Positions 39,843-48,278 of a DNA stretch of 64,000 bases are shown piece by piece (within the stretch, counting starts at the first letter, position 1; the number at the start of each line of letters is the position of its first letter). The notes under the pieces were generated by a model. That model saw only the letters and a list, made by a program, of their open reading frames with translations, searched no databases and was not told the DNA's origin. Both the position numbers and the translations under genes were made by a program. Origin of the DNA: an uncultured Phycisphaerae bacterium (GTDB taxonomy: Bacteria > Planctomycetota > Phycisphaerae > UBA1845 > PWPN01). The stretch spans positions 1 through 64,000 of the forward strand of contig CALLOB010000003.1 of NCBI GenBank assembly GCA_938005315.1, written 5' to 3'.

Positions 39843-40862
39843 TCAGTCCCGCGGCCGGGAGCCGGTCACGTCCTTCTTGTAGATCCTGGTCTCCAGCGCC
39901 CGCACATACTCCGTCCAGTCGCTGGCCGGATCGGGGTCGGCCTCGATGCGCTCCTTGAACATCTGCAGCTTGGCGTCCAGGTTGTCCAGGTAGTGCAGCG
40001 CCACGGCTTCGGGCATGGCTGGCAGCTTGGGGCTGCCGAACTCGTACTGTCCGTGGTGGCTCAGCACGATGTGCTCCAGTGCCGCCTTCAGCTCCGCCGG
40101 AAAAGGCCGGCCGGACTCCTGTTCCACCGCTTTGATCTTCTCCTCGATCCACACGATCGCCTTGACGATGTGCCCGACCAGCTGCCCCTCGTTGGTGTAC
40201 TGGAAACTGGTCTCGTACGTCAGCTCGTCCGTCTTGCCCAGGTCGTGCAGCAGGGCCCCGGCCAGCACCAGGTCCAGGCTCACCATCGGGTAACGCGGCA
40301 CCACCAGCAGGGCCAGCTCCAGCAGGTTGCAGGTGTGCTCCAGAAGCCCCCCGATGAACGCGTGGTGCATCTGCACCGCCGCCGGAGCCTTGCGGAAGCG
40401 GTCCATCAGCGGCTCGTCGCGCACGAACTGGGCCACCAGGGCCAGCAGGTGCGGGTTGCGGATCCCCCGGAGGATCTCCTTGACCCGCTCGAACATCGCG
40501 TCGATGTCCCGCGACGTCCGGGGCATGAAATCCGACAGGTCGATTCCCGCCGGGTCCACCGGACGCATCGCGTCGACGATGAACTGCAGGGACCCCTTGT
40601 AGTTCTCCACCCGGCCCTTGAAACGCATGAAGCCGCCTTCGGGCATCTGCTGGAACATCGGCTCGGTGGCCTGCCAGACCCGGGCCAGCAGCTGCCCCGT
40701 GCGGTCACGCAGCACCGCGTGAATGTAGAGCGAGCCGTTGGTCGTGGTCCGCAGGTCCTTGGCGTCGATCAGGAAGACCTGGTCCTCCAGCAAATCTCCG
40801 GCGGCCAGCTGGTTGACGAACTTGCGGGGCTTTGGGGCCGACCTGGCCGGGGAGGTGCTCAT
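39843..40862 (-). CDS. YhaM-like 3'-5' exoribonuclease (OB-fold + HD domain)
   Basis: VNQLAAGDLLEDQVFLIDAKDLRTTTNGSLYIHAVLRDRTG; HHAFIGGLLEHTCNLLELA; LAGALLHDLGKTDEL; LSHHGQYEFGSPKLP. Confidence 0.87.
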   Translation of the reverse strand: MSTSPARSAPKPRKFVNQLAAGDLLEDQVFLIDAKDLRTTTNGSLYIHAVLRDRTGQLLARVWQATEPMFQQMPEGGFMRFKGRVENYKGSLQFIVDAMRPVDPAGIDLSDFMPRTSRDIDAMFERVKEILRGIRNPHLLALVAQFVRDEPLMDRFRKAPAAVQMHHAFIGGLLEHTCNLLELALLVVPRYPMVSLDLVLAGALLHDLGKTDELTYETSFQYTNEGQLVGHIVKAIVWIEEKIKAVEQESGRPFPAELKAALEHIVLSHHGQYEFGSPKLPAMPEAVALHYLDNLDAKLQMFKERIEADPDPASDWTEYVRALETRIYKKDVTGSRPRD

Positions 40863-41022
40863 GAGTACTCCTGAAAAAGCGTGAAGCCGCGCCCGGCACG
40901 GTCGCCCGACGCTCGTGCGCTGCGGCCGGTCGTCCGGGCGGTCGTCCGCACCGGCAGAGCTTAGCCTTTGCCGCGACCGCCGCCAAGCCGCGCCCCGCAG
41001 GCCGTGTGGGGGCCGAAGATCG

Positions 41023-41202
41023 GAGGGCCCCGCTCCGTCGGGGCCGAAAACTGGAGGGCCCCGCTCCGTCGGGGCCGAAAACTGGAGGGCCCCGCTCCGT
41101 CGGGGCCGTGAGAAAGGTCATGCGACGAGCCACAGGATCGGGGACGCGACGCAGCGCGTCCCTCCAGGGCCGAAAATCGGAGGGCCCCGCTCCGTCGGGG
41201 CC
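41023..41202. repeat. REP/BIME cluster (classes A and B) between divergent genes
   Basis: GGAG+GGCCCCGCTCCGTCGGGGCC four times and GGACGCGACGCAGCGCGTCC once; same spacer sequences (gaaaact, acaggatcgg, agggccgaaaatc) as the 35.5-kb cluster. Confidence 0.92.
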
Positions 41203-41312
41203 TCAATCCGGCACAGGGCATGCTTCGTACCACCCTTCGCCCGGTGATCCGTCTATCATCATGTGTCACCGGTCCGGACACCCGACGCCCGGCCCGGGAC
41301 GGGAGGATCATC

Positions 41313-41930
41313 ATGATGCCCGCCTCACCCCCCTTCATGAACGTCGCCTCAGCCCCCCTCGCGGCATTCCGCCTGTCCGGATGCCTTCTTCTGGTCCTGG
41401 CCGGCTGCAGCACGAACGAGTCTTCCACCTCCGACCAGGCGGCCTCCGCGCCGGCCGCGTCCCGTCCCGTTCAGGGCGGCCTCCCGCCCCGCGACGACCT
41501 GATTCCCGTCGGCTCCAGGGCCCCGGACTTCACCGCCGAGGATCACCTCGGCCGGACGGTGTCCCTGGCCGAGCTGCGCGCCGCCGGCAAGGTCGTCCTG
41601 GTCTTCTACCCGGCGGACTTCACGCCCGGATGCACCCGCCAGCTCTGCGACATCCGCGACGACTGGTCCGCGTTCACGCACCGCGACGTGGCCGTGCTCG
41701 GCGTCAACCCCGCCGGCCGCGAGAAACACGCCGAATTCGCCGCCCGGCACAACTTCCCGTTTCCGCTGATCGTGGACGCCGGCTCGGCCATTGCCGCCGC
41801 CTACGGGGCCGCCGGAACCTTGTTCACGCAGCGGACGGTCTACGTGCTGGATTCCGACGGCACCGTGCTGCTGGCCGAACGCGGCATGGTTCCCCACGAC
41901 CGCATCTTCGCGGCCTGCGACCGACGCTGA
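41313..41930 (+). CDS. Peroxiredoxin (AhpC/TSA, Bcp-like), predicted lipoprotein
   Basis: Signal + lipobox (CLLLVLAGCSTN); VGSRAPDFTAEDHLGRTVSLAEL; VLVFYPADFTPGCTRQLCDIRDDW. RBS gggagga. Confidence 0.92.
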   Translation: MMPASPPFMNVASAPLAAFRLSGCLLLVLAGCSTNESSTSDQAASAPAASRPVQGGLPPRDDLIPVGSRAPDFTAEDHLGRTVSLAELRAAGKVVLVFYPADFTPGCTRQLCDIRDDWSAFTHRDVAVLGVNPAGREKHAEFAARHNFPFPLIVDAGSAIAAAYGAAGTLFTQRTVYVLDSDGTVLLAERGMVPHDRIFAACDRR

Positions 41931-41965
41931 TCCCTGGCCGCCTTTGGCCCGGTGCGACTGGTGCG

Positions 41966-44900
41966 TCAATCTCCGCAGCGGCCGGCGATCCGGTCCAGGA
42001 ACGCCTCGTCGGGCGGGCCATAGGGGCGGAACTTTTCCAGCACGCCCTGCTCCTCGCTGTAGTAGACCGCGCGGTGAAACCCGAGCCGGTTGGCCAGCGG
42101 CGAATCGATCAGCGTGCTGGAGTCCGCGGCGCTCATCTGGAAGAGCACCCGGTGGTCGAACTCGCGCAGCGTCTGGCGATCAAGCGTACGCTCCAGGGTC
42201 GCGGCGGTGTCGGCCCAGACGATGAAGTGGATGCCCAGGCCGGGCCCCTCGCGCAGCAGCTCGGCCAGTCGCAGATCCGGCCGGGGTTCGGCCTCGGCCT
42301 CGCCGCGGGTGAAGCTGAAGTCGTCCTCGCGGCGGCGCAACATGCGGAAGCGCTGCAGGCCGTTGATCAGCACGTAGATGCCCTGCGTGCCGCGTTCATC
42401 GCACGCCAGGCAACGCTGCATCTCGGCGGCCAGGCGTTCAAAGGCCTGCGGCACGTCGCGGTATTCGACGACCTCCAGCGGCCGGCCCAGACGGGCGGCG
42501 GTCCGCTCGATCCTCCCGGCCACCGGGGCGTCCGGCGGGCTGCCGTCCAGCAGGATGAAGCGCAGGTCGCCGGGACTGTGCTGGGCCGCCAGGCCGACCA
42601 GAGCGGCGCAGATCATCGCCGCCGCGGCGTCGTCCCTCTGGCCGACCAGCAGCAGATTAGCTCCGCTCTGCCGCCGCAGCACCGCGCAGGTCGGCTCCTT
42701 GATGGCCACGGCCTCGCCCAGCCAGATGCGGTCGGCTCCGGCGACGGCGGTGCGCCGGGCGACCTCCGGGTCGGCCAGGAAACTGTTGCGTTCCATCGCG
42801 GCCGGGGCGTTGCCCTCGAAGACCACCGGCGCAGGCCGGTGCACGCCCTGCCGGCGGGCCATTTCGGCGACGCGGTCGAGCTGTCGGTCGCGCACTTCGT
42901 CGGACAGCCAGGCGGTCTGGAAGGGGCTGTTGCCTTCCACGCGCCCGCCGGCGTCGTTGTAGATCGCCTCGCCGGGCCGCGACAGCAGCCGGGCGGCGGT
43001 GTTCTCGTCGTCGAGGATGAGCTGCGAGTCGGCCTCGGAGCACTGCAGGGCGATGCGCACGGCCATCTGCCCGATCGTGCTGCGCGGCAGGCCGGAGGTG
43101 CCGCCGAGGGTCTGCGAGCCGAGGATGACGTGGATGCCGAAGGCCCGGCCCTGGCGCACCAGCCGGTCCAGGAGGATCGCCGCGTCCTGGGCGAGCTTGT
43201 CGTCCTCGGAGAAGAAGACCTGGAACTCATCCACGATCAACAGCGTCCGCGGCAGCTTGCGACCGGTGGCCGACCGCCAGGCGGCCAGGTCCTGCGCGCC
43301 GGCCGAGCGGAACATCGCCCCGCGGCGGTCCATCTCCTCGTCCAGCCGCTGCAGCACGCTGAGGCCGAACTCGCGGTCGCTCTCGATGGCCACCGCCCGG
43401 GCATGGGGCGGCTCGTGCGTGGCGTAGGTCTTGAACTCCACGCCTTTCTTGAAGTCCACGAGATAGAACTCGACCTCGTCCGGCGGATACCAGAGCACCA
43501 GGTTGGTGATCAGAACGTGCAGCAACGTCGACTTGCCCGAGCCGGTCTTGCCGGCGATGAGGGCGTGCTGGGCGACGCCGCGCCCCAGACGCAGATACTG
43601 CAGCCGGACGGCCCCGCTGCGCCCCACGGGCACGCGCAGCTCCTCGCGGCTCTCCAGCGACCAGAGCCGCTCCTGGTCGGGGGCGATGACCTCGAAGGGC
43701 ACCTCGACGCGCAGCGAATCCCGGGCGGCCCGGCCCGCGGCGTGCATCAGGCGGGTCAGCAGCTCCTCCGGCGGCCCGGCGTCGAGCGCCAGCGGCACGC
43801 GGTCCAGCCCCGGCTCCTGCCAGGACCAGCCGCCGGCGGTACGGGACACATGCACGCTGTGGGCCCGCAGATCCTCGATCTGGAAACCGGCCGGCAGCGG
43901 CTGGCGGCGGTCGTGCACCACCAGGGCGTGCACGCCGCAGCGGGGCCCGCTGCTGACGATGCTGCACAGGCGGCGGGCGGTCTCGTCGGTGAAGTGCGTG
44001 GGGAAGTTCGCCACCACCAGGAAGCGGTACGGCTCGGCCAGCTCGCCGGCCTGGCGGTTGTACTCCTCGATGGTCCGGAACTCGTTGCGCAGGTACTTCT
44101 GGATGACGTTCTCCATGTGCCCGGTGAGATTCGCCAGCTGCTGCTCGATGTGCAACGGCTCGGTCCAGATCCGGCCGCCGACCAGCGACTCGTCGTGGTC
44201 GGCCAGATGCATGAAGCCGGCGAAATTCTCGCCCAGCCCCACCGGATCGACGATCGTGAATCGCACCCGGCCCGGCGGCAGGGCGGTGACCAGCCGCACC
44301 ATCACCGAACGCAGCGCGCCGATGGCCTCGGAAAGCCCCTGCTGGTCGGTCTCGATCAGCAGCGACGCCCGGCCGCTCAGGTCCAGCAGCGCGGGAAAGA
44401 TGAGCTCGCCCGCTGCCGGGACGGCGCCGATCGTCGCCCGTACCGCCGGGTCGATCGCATCCAGATCCAGCCGGCACGTTCCGAAGCGGATCGCGTCCGC
44501 CCCCCCGGCCGACGGCTCCCACTGCTGCCAGACCTCCGCTTCCCACTCCGGCAGCAGACGCCCCAGCTCCGCCGCCGCCTCGCGCAGCCGCTCGATGTCC
44601 GCCGTCGCCTCGCGCCAGCGCTTTTCCAGCGCCGCCCGCGCCGAACCGTGCCGCTCGGCCAGCTCACGCCCGCGATCCGCCCCGCGACGGCGGGCCTGCT
44701 CGATCAGCGCCGTGTAACGCTCGCGCAGGCGGGGGCCGCGGTCGTCATGCGCCTGCGCCACGGATCGCAACCCGTCGTCCCGGCGGGCCTCGATCTCGCC
44801 TTTCACGCGGGCAAAGGTCTCCTCGATTTTCGTCGTGGCCGCCCGGCGCTGTTCGTCCAGGCCGGCCATCATCTGCTCGAACTCCTCACGGGCCTTCCTC

Positions 44901-45886
44901 ACGGCCTCGTCGCGGGCCGCGATCATGGCCTGTCCGCGGTTCAGCAGGTCCCGTTCGGCGGCCTCGAGGCGACGCTGCAACGCGGCCTCGGCGATCTGCA
45001 GGGTCTGTCGCAGCGGAATGTAGACCGAGCACACCTGGAGCTCGGCCATCCGCCGCAGCCAGCGACCGGCCGCCCATGTGATGGCGGCCGTCAGCCCGAC
45101 CCCCGCCGGCAGCGTCGGGGCCAGCCACCGCGCCGGCAGCAGACCGACCGCGGCCAGCAGGGCGATCGTGCCTCCTACCACCACGCTCGGCGCGGCGGCC
45201 AGCACGTACGGCGTTCCCCCGCGAAAGAGCGCCGGCAGCGACAGCGTCGCCAGGCGGGCCTGCAGGGCCCGGGCCTGCTCGAGCTGCCCGCGAAATGTTC
45301 CGGCCGGATCGCCCTCGGGGAGGGCTTCAGCCGGCGGCACCTCCGGCAGCCCCATGCGGTAGGCCGCAACCGTCCACTCGGCCTGTTCGACGGCTTCGGT
45401 GAGCACCCTCTGCAGCGCGGGCCGCTCGGCCTTGAGACGCTCGGCCTCTTTCTGGAGGTGAGTCTTTTCGGCCTCCACGACGCTGTCGGCCAGCCAGATC
45501 TCCTGGTCGCGCTTCTCCCGCGCCTGGCGGATAGCGTTTTCAACGTCGCTGACCACGCGTTCGCGGGCCCCGGCGGCGTCCTTCTCGAGCCACTCCATCT
45601 CGGCCCGGTAACGCTCCTCGATCTGCCGGAGGGCCTCTTCGCGGGCCTCCCGAAGCTGCCGGTCGAGCCGCTCGAACCGGTCGCCCAGGCGGGCGGCGAG
45701 CCGCTCGTAACGACCGGTCAGTGCCAGACGGTTCTCTTCGAAGGGTTTGTCGATCCGCTCGGCATCCCGCCGGACCGAGTCCCGGGAGACGGCCTCGAGC
45801 GACGCGACCGCCCGCCGCAGGAGCCCGAGATGATCGGGCGCCTGGGGCGCGGGGTCGCCGCCGGACTGGTCGCTGGGCTCGTGCAT
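41966..45886 (-). CDS. FtsK/SpoIIIE-type ATPase (EccC/EssC-like, tandem P-loop domains), T7SS-like
   Basis: N-terminal coiled coil; two TM helices (PYVLAAAPSVVVGGTIALLAAVGLLPARWL...); Walker A AGKTGSGKSTLLHVL, Walker B RTLLIVDEFQVFF; second degenerate ATPase-like domain (ANLLLVGQRDDAAAAMICAAL). ATG 45886 preceded by GGCGGGATCACC. Confidence 0.88.
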   Translation of the reverse strand: MHEPSDQSGGDPAPQAPDHLGLLRRAVASLEAVSRDSVRRDAERIDKPFEENRLALTGRYERLAARLGDRFERLDRQLREAREEALRQIEERYRAEMEWLEKDAAGARERVVSDVENAIRQAREKRDQEIWLADSVVEAEKTHLQKEAERLKAERPALQRVLTEAVEQAEWTVAAYRMGLPEVPPAEALPEGDPAGTFRGQLEQARALQARLATLSLPALFRGGTPYVLAAAPSVVVGGTIALLAAVGLLPARWLAPTLPAGVGLTAAITWAAGRWLRRMAELQVCSVYIPLRQTLQIAEAALQRRLEAAERDLLNRGQAMIAARDEAVRKAREEFEQMMAGLDEQRRAATTKIEETFARVKGEIEARRDDGLRSVAQAHDDRGPRLRERYTALIEQARRRGADRGRELAERHGSARAALEKRWREATADIERLREAAAELGRLLPEWEAEVWQQWEPSAGGADAIRFGTCRLDLDAIDPAVRATIGAVPAAGELIFPALLDLSGRASLLIETDQQGLSEAIGALRSVMVRLVTALPPGRVRFTIVDPVGLGENFAGFMHLADHDESLVGGRIWTEPLHIEQQLANLTGHMENVIQKYLRNEFRTIEEYNRQAGELAEPYRFLVVANFPTHFTDETARRLCSIVSSGPRCGVHALVVHDRRQPLPAGFQIEDLRAHSVHVSRTAGGWSWQEPGLDRVPLALDAGPPEELLTRLMHAAGRAARDSLRVEVPFEVIAPDQERLWSLESREELRVPVGRSGAVRLQYLRLGRGVAQHALIAGKTGSGKSTLLHVLITNLVLWYPPDEVEFYLVDFKKGVEFKTYATHEPPHARAVAIESDREFGLSVLQRLDEEMDRRGAMFRSAGAQDLAAWRSATGRKLPRTLLIVDEFQVFFSEDDKLAQDAAILLDRLVRQGRAFGIHVILGSQTLGGTSGLPRSTIGQMAVRIALQCSEADSQLILDDENTAARLLSRPGEAIYNDAGGRVEGNSPFQTAWLSDEVRDRQLDRVAEMARRQGVHRPAPVVFEGNAPAAMERNSFLADPEVARRTAVAGADRIWLGEAVAIKEPTCAVLRRQSGANLLLVGQRDDAAAAMICAALVGLAAQHSPGDLRFILLDGSPPDAPVAGRIERTAARLGRPLEVVEYRDVPQAFERLAAEMQRCLACDERGTQGIYVLINGLQRFRMLRRREDDFSFTRGEAEAEPRPDLRLAELLREGPGLGIHFIVWADTAATLERTLDRQTLREFDHRVLFQMSAADSSTLIDSPLANRLGFHRAVYYSEEQGVLEKFRPYGPPDEAFLDRIAGRCGD

Positions 45887-45917
45887 GGTGATCCCGCCGC
45901 CCGCAGCGGTCGAGGTC

Positions 45918-46142
45918 TCAGTCCGACGCGTCGGCACAGTCGCGGCGAACCTGCTCGACCACCGTGTCCATCCGGCTCATGGCCTCCTGGGCGTCGCACA
46001 GCGCGGCCAGCAGGGGCTCCAGGAACTCGGTTTCGAAACGCCGCGCGACCTCGTCGTGCCAGTAGCTTCGGGTTTCCGCCCACCGTGCGGCGAGTTCCTT
46101 GCCGGCCTCCTTCAGCTTGGCCTGCCCGGTGGAGACGCTCAA
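45918..46142 (-). CDS. Small helical protein (74 aa), T7SS-like operon member
   Basis: MSVSTGQAKLKEAGKELAARWAETRSYWHDEVARRFETEFLEPLLAALCDAQEAMSRMDTVVEQVRRDCADASD. TTG start overlapping the upstream stop (TTGA). Confidence 0.65.
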   Translation of the reverse strand: MSVSTGQAKLKEAGKELAARWAETRSYWHDEVARRFETEFLEPLLAALCDAQEAMSRMDTVVEQVRRDCADASD

Positions 46143-46762
46143 GTCCGGTCCTCCCGCGCGTCCCCGGAGACTCCGTCCCGGGAGGTGCCGTCGGCATGGT
46201 CTCCGGTCTGGTCGGGTTCGCCCGGCCGGGCCATGCCCCCGCTCGCCGCCGAACCCGCAGGCGGCTCGGAGACGGCGGGCTTGAGCGACACATAAGCGTC
46301 CAGACGGTCGAGGATGCGGTCCAGCTCCGCCAGAGCCCTGGGAATGTCGCTTTCGGCCGCCTGATTCAGCGCCCGCACACCGCCGCGGTAGTTGAAGACC
46401 TCCTGGTCCAGCTGGCGGATCCAGCGACGGACGGCGGCTTGTTTGCGTTCAGCCTCCTCGAACCGTCGCTGGGCCACGGCCAGGGCCTTCTCCTCATCGA
46501 CCCCCGACTGCCGCCCGCCCAGCGGCGTCTTCTGCAGCTTCTTGCGGGTCAGCTCCAGCTTCGCCCGGGCCAGGGCCTCGCCGCGTTTGGCGAGCTGGGC
46601 CGACCAGTAGCCGGTCATGTCCTGCCGCAGCCACATCGCCGCCCGCTGGATCTCGGCGTCCGCCTCCAGCAGACCCGCCCGGACCTTCTCGCCGAACAGG
46701 CACAGCGCCGTCCGAAAGGCCGCGATCGCCTCGATTGAATCCACCCGGGCCGGATCGCTCAT
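46139..46762 (-). CDS. Coiled-coil-rich hypothetical protein (207 aa), T7SS-like operon member
   Basis: MSDPARVDSIEAIAAFRTALCLFGEKVRAGLLEADAEIQRAAMWLRQDMTGYWSAQLAKRGEALARAKLELTRKKLQK... ATG 1 nt after the stop of the WXG100-like gene. Confidence 0.7.
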   Translation of the reverse strand: MSDPARVDSIEAIAAFRTALCLFGEKVRAGLLEADAEIQRAAMWLRQDMTGYWSAQLAKRGEALARAKLELTRKKLQKTPLGGRQSGVDEEKALAVAQRRFEEAERKQAAVRRWIRQLDQEVFNYRGGVRALNQAAESDIPRALAELDRILDRLDAYVSLKPAVSEPPAGSAASGGMARPGEPDQTGDHADGTSRDGVSGDAREDRT

Positions 46763-46763
46763 C

Positions 46764-47036
46764 TCAACGCTGCCTGAGGTACTCCTCGATCAGTCCCGCC
46801 TTGCGGTTCAGGAAGGCCACGTGCTCGTCGGACATCTCGATGAACCGCCCGAGCGTCTTGATCATCTGCTCGAACTCCTCGGCGAAGCGGCGCTGCTCCT
46901 GGTCGCGCCAGCTCTTCTCCAGGGCCATCATCCGCCCGTGGAGGCCGCTGATGAGTGTCTGCAGCTGGGCACTGAAGTTCTTGAGTTCCCGCGCGAAGCG
47001 GCGGAGTTCGCCCGGATCGACGTTGGCCTGGGGCAT
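46764..47036 (-). CDS. WXG100-family-like protein
   Basis: 90-aa protein MPQANVDPGELRRFARELKNFSAQLQTLISGLHGRMMALEKSWRDQEQRRFAEEFEQMIKTLGRFIEMSDEHVAFLNRKAGLIEEYLRQR. Helix-W-R-D-helix hairpin in the WXG position; adjacent to the FtsK-type ATPase. Confidence 0.75.
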   Translation of the reverse strand: MPQANVDPGELRRFARELKNFSAQLQTLISGLHGRMMALEKSWRDQEQRRFAEEFEQMIKTLGRFIEMSDEHVAFLNRKAGLIEEYLRQR

Positions 47037-47082
47037 GACGCGGTCCTTTCGCGCCTCGACACGCAAGCGAGGTCGGCGCCTA

Positions 47083-47112
47083 AGGATAGAGTCGTTACCG
47101 CGGACCAGTCAA
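47083..47112 (-). promoter_or_regulatory. Predicted sigma70-type promoter upstream of the WXG100-FtsK operon
   Basis: On the minus strand: TTGACT (47112-47107), 18-nt spacer, TATCCT (47088-47083), ~45 nt before ATG 47036. Confidence 0.5.
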
Positions 47113-47231
47113 AAAGAGCTCGCACGATCGGGGCCGGGAACCTGTCCAGCGGCCCGCGGACCCGTGCCCGCCCTGGCCCCGGACCCGCGCCCGGCGAGGC
47201 CGGACCCTAGTCCGCCGACCGCCCCGGACGC

Positions 47232-48278
47232 TCAGTCGACCAGGCGATCGCCCGGCAGCGGGGGGGACGCCGCCGCGGACAACGCCGCCCGCAGCACCGC
47301 CTCCACGGCCCGGGGGTCGCGCGGCAGGGCGTACGTCTCGAGCCGCCGCTCGCCCGCCCGCACCAGCGTCAGGCCCGCGGGTCTCGAGGTCAGGTTCAGC
47401 ACCAGATCGAGCCGGCGCAGATCGCAGGTCCTGATCTCCGGCCGCCGGCTCAGGGCTCCGAAACGCACCACCTGCATGAGCCCCGGCGCGAAACGCAGGT
47501 AGCCGGACCGCCCCAGCAGGGCCAGCAGGAAGTACGACCCGTAGAACATCAGAATGGCCACCAGCAGCACGGCGTTGAACAGTACGGCCCGTTGCCACTG
47601 GCCCTGGCGGAGGATGTCCGTGACCAGCGTGTACAGCAGCACGCCCACGGGCACCAGGACGACGGCGGTCCAGGGCGAAGGCCCCGGCGGGGTGACCACC
47701 ACAGGGGCGAACCCCGCGGCCGGGTCCGGCGGCAGCGCCGGCGGCGGACCGGAATAGTAGACGTAGACCCTCCGGTGGTGGGGGAGGCGGGGACGGATGA
47801 TGCCGTCCCAGACCAGGGCCGCGGGTGGCAGCCGTCTCCAGACCTCCGAGACCAGCAGGGCGTAACGGTGCAGATGCAGGCCGGCCCGGACCCAGTTGCC
47901 GTCCCGGACCGCCTGCTCAATGGCCTCGGCGTCGCGGCGGGCGTGCTTCCAGAGCCGCCACCAGGTTCCGACGGACCGGACGGTCAGGTAACCCAGGCAG
48001 ACCACGAAGATCAGCACGTACCGCATCAGCACTTCCGGCGGTGAGGCTGCCGGTCGGCCGAACGGCCAGAGCGGCGCCGAAACCCAGCGGGCCCAGAGCA
48101 TCGCTCCGGCGACGACGACCGCAACGGCCGGCCAGGCCGGGATCGCGGCGGCCAGCGAGATGCGCGGTCCGGCCGGCCTGGGAATCCACCACACCGCGGC
48201 CGGCCCGACGTTGTCGATCCGCGGGGGCTCGAGATCCCGCCCGGCCCGGCCGTGCGTCAGTGCATCTCGACTTCGCAC
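47232..48278 (-). CDS. Integral membrane protein of unknown function, upstream of T7SS-like operon
   Basis: GTG start overlapping the stop of the NagB-like gene. About 4 predicted TM helices ([70 protein letters not shown]) and a C-terminal soluble domain. Confidence 0.65.
   Translation of the reverse strand: MRSRDALTHGRAGRDLEPPRIDNVGPAAVWWIPRPAGPRISLAAAIPAWPAVAVVVAGAMLWARWVSAPLWPFGRPAASPPEVLMRYVLIFVVCLGYLTVRSVGTWWRLWKHARRDAEAIEQAVRDGNWVRAGLHLHRYALLVSEVWRRLPPAALVWDGIIRPRLPHHRRVYVYYSGPPPALPPDPAAGFAPVVVTPPGPSPWTAVVLVPVGVLLYTLVTDILRQGQWQRAVLFNAVLLVAILMFYGSYFLLALLGRSGYLRFAPGLMQVVRFGALSRRPEIRTCDLRRLDLVLNLTSRPAGLTLVRAGERRLETYALPRDPRAVEAVLRAALSAAASPPLPGDRLVD

Noticed and set aside
41006-46738. 1910-aa plus-strand ORF
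   Set aside because: Antisense to the FtsK/WXG100-like operon and starting inside REP repeats. Composition is the mirror of GC-rich coding on the other strand; no domain pattern.
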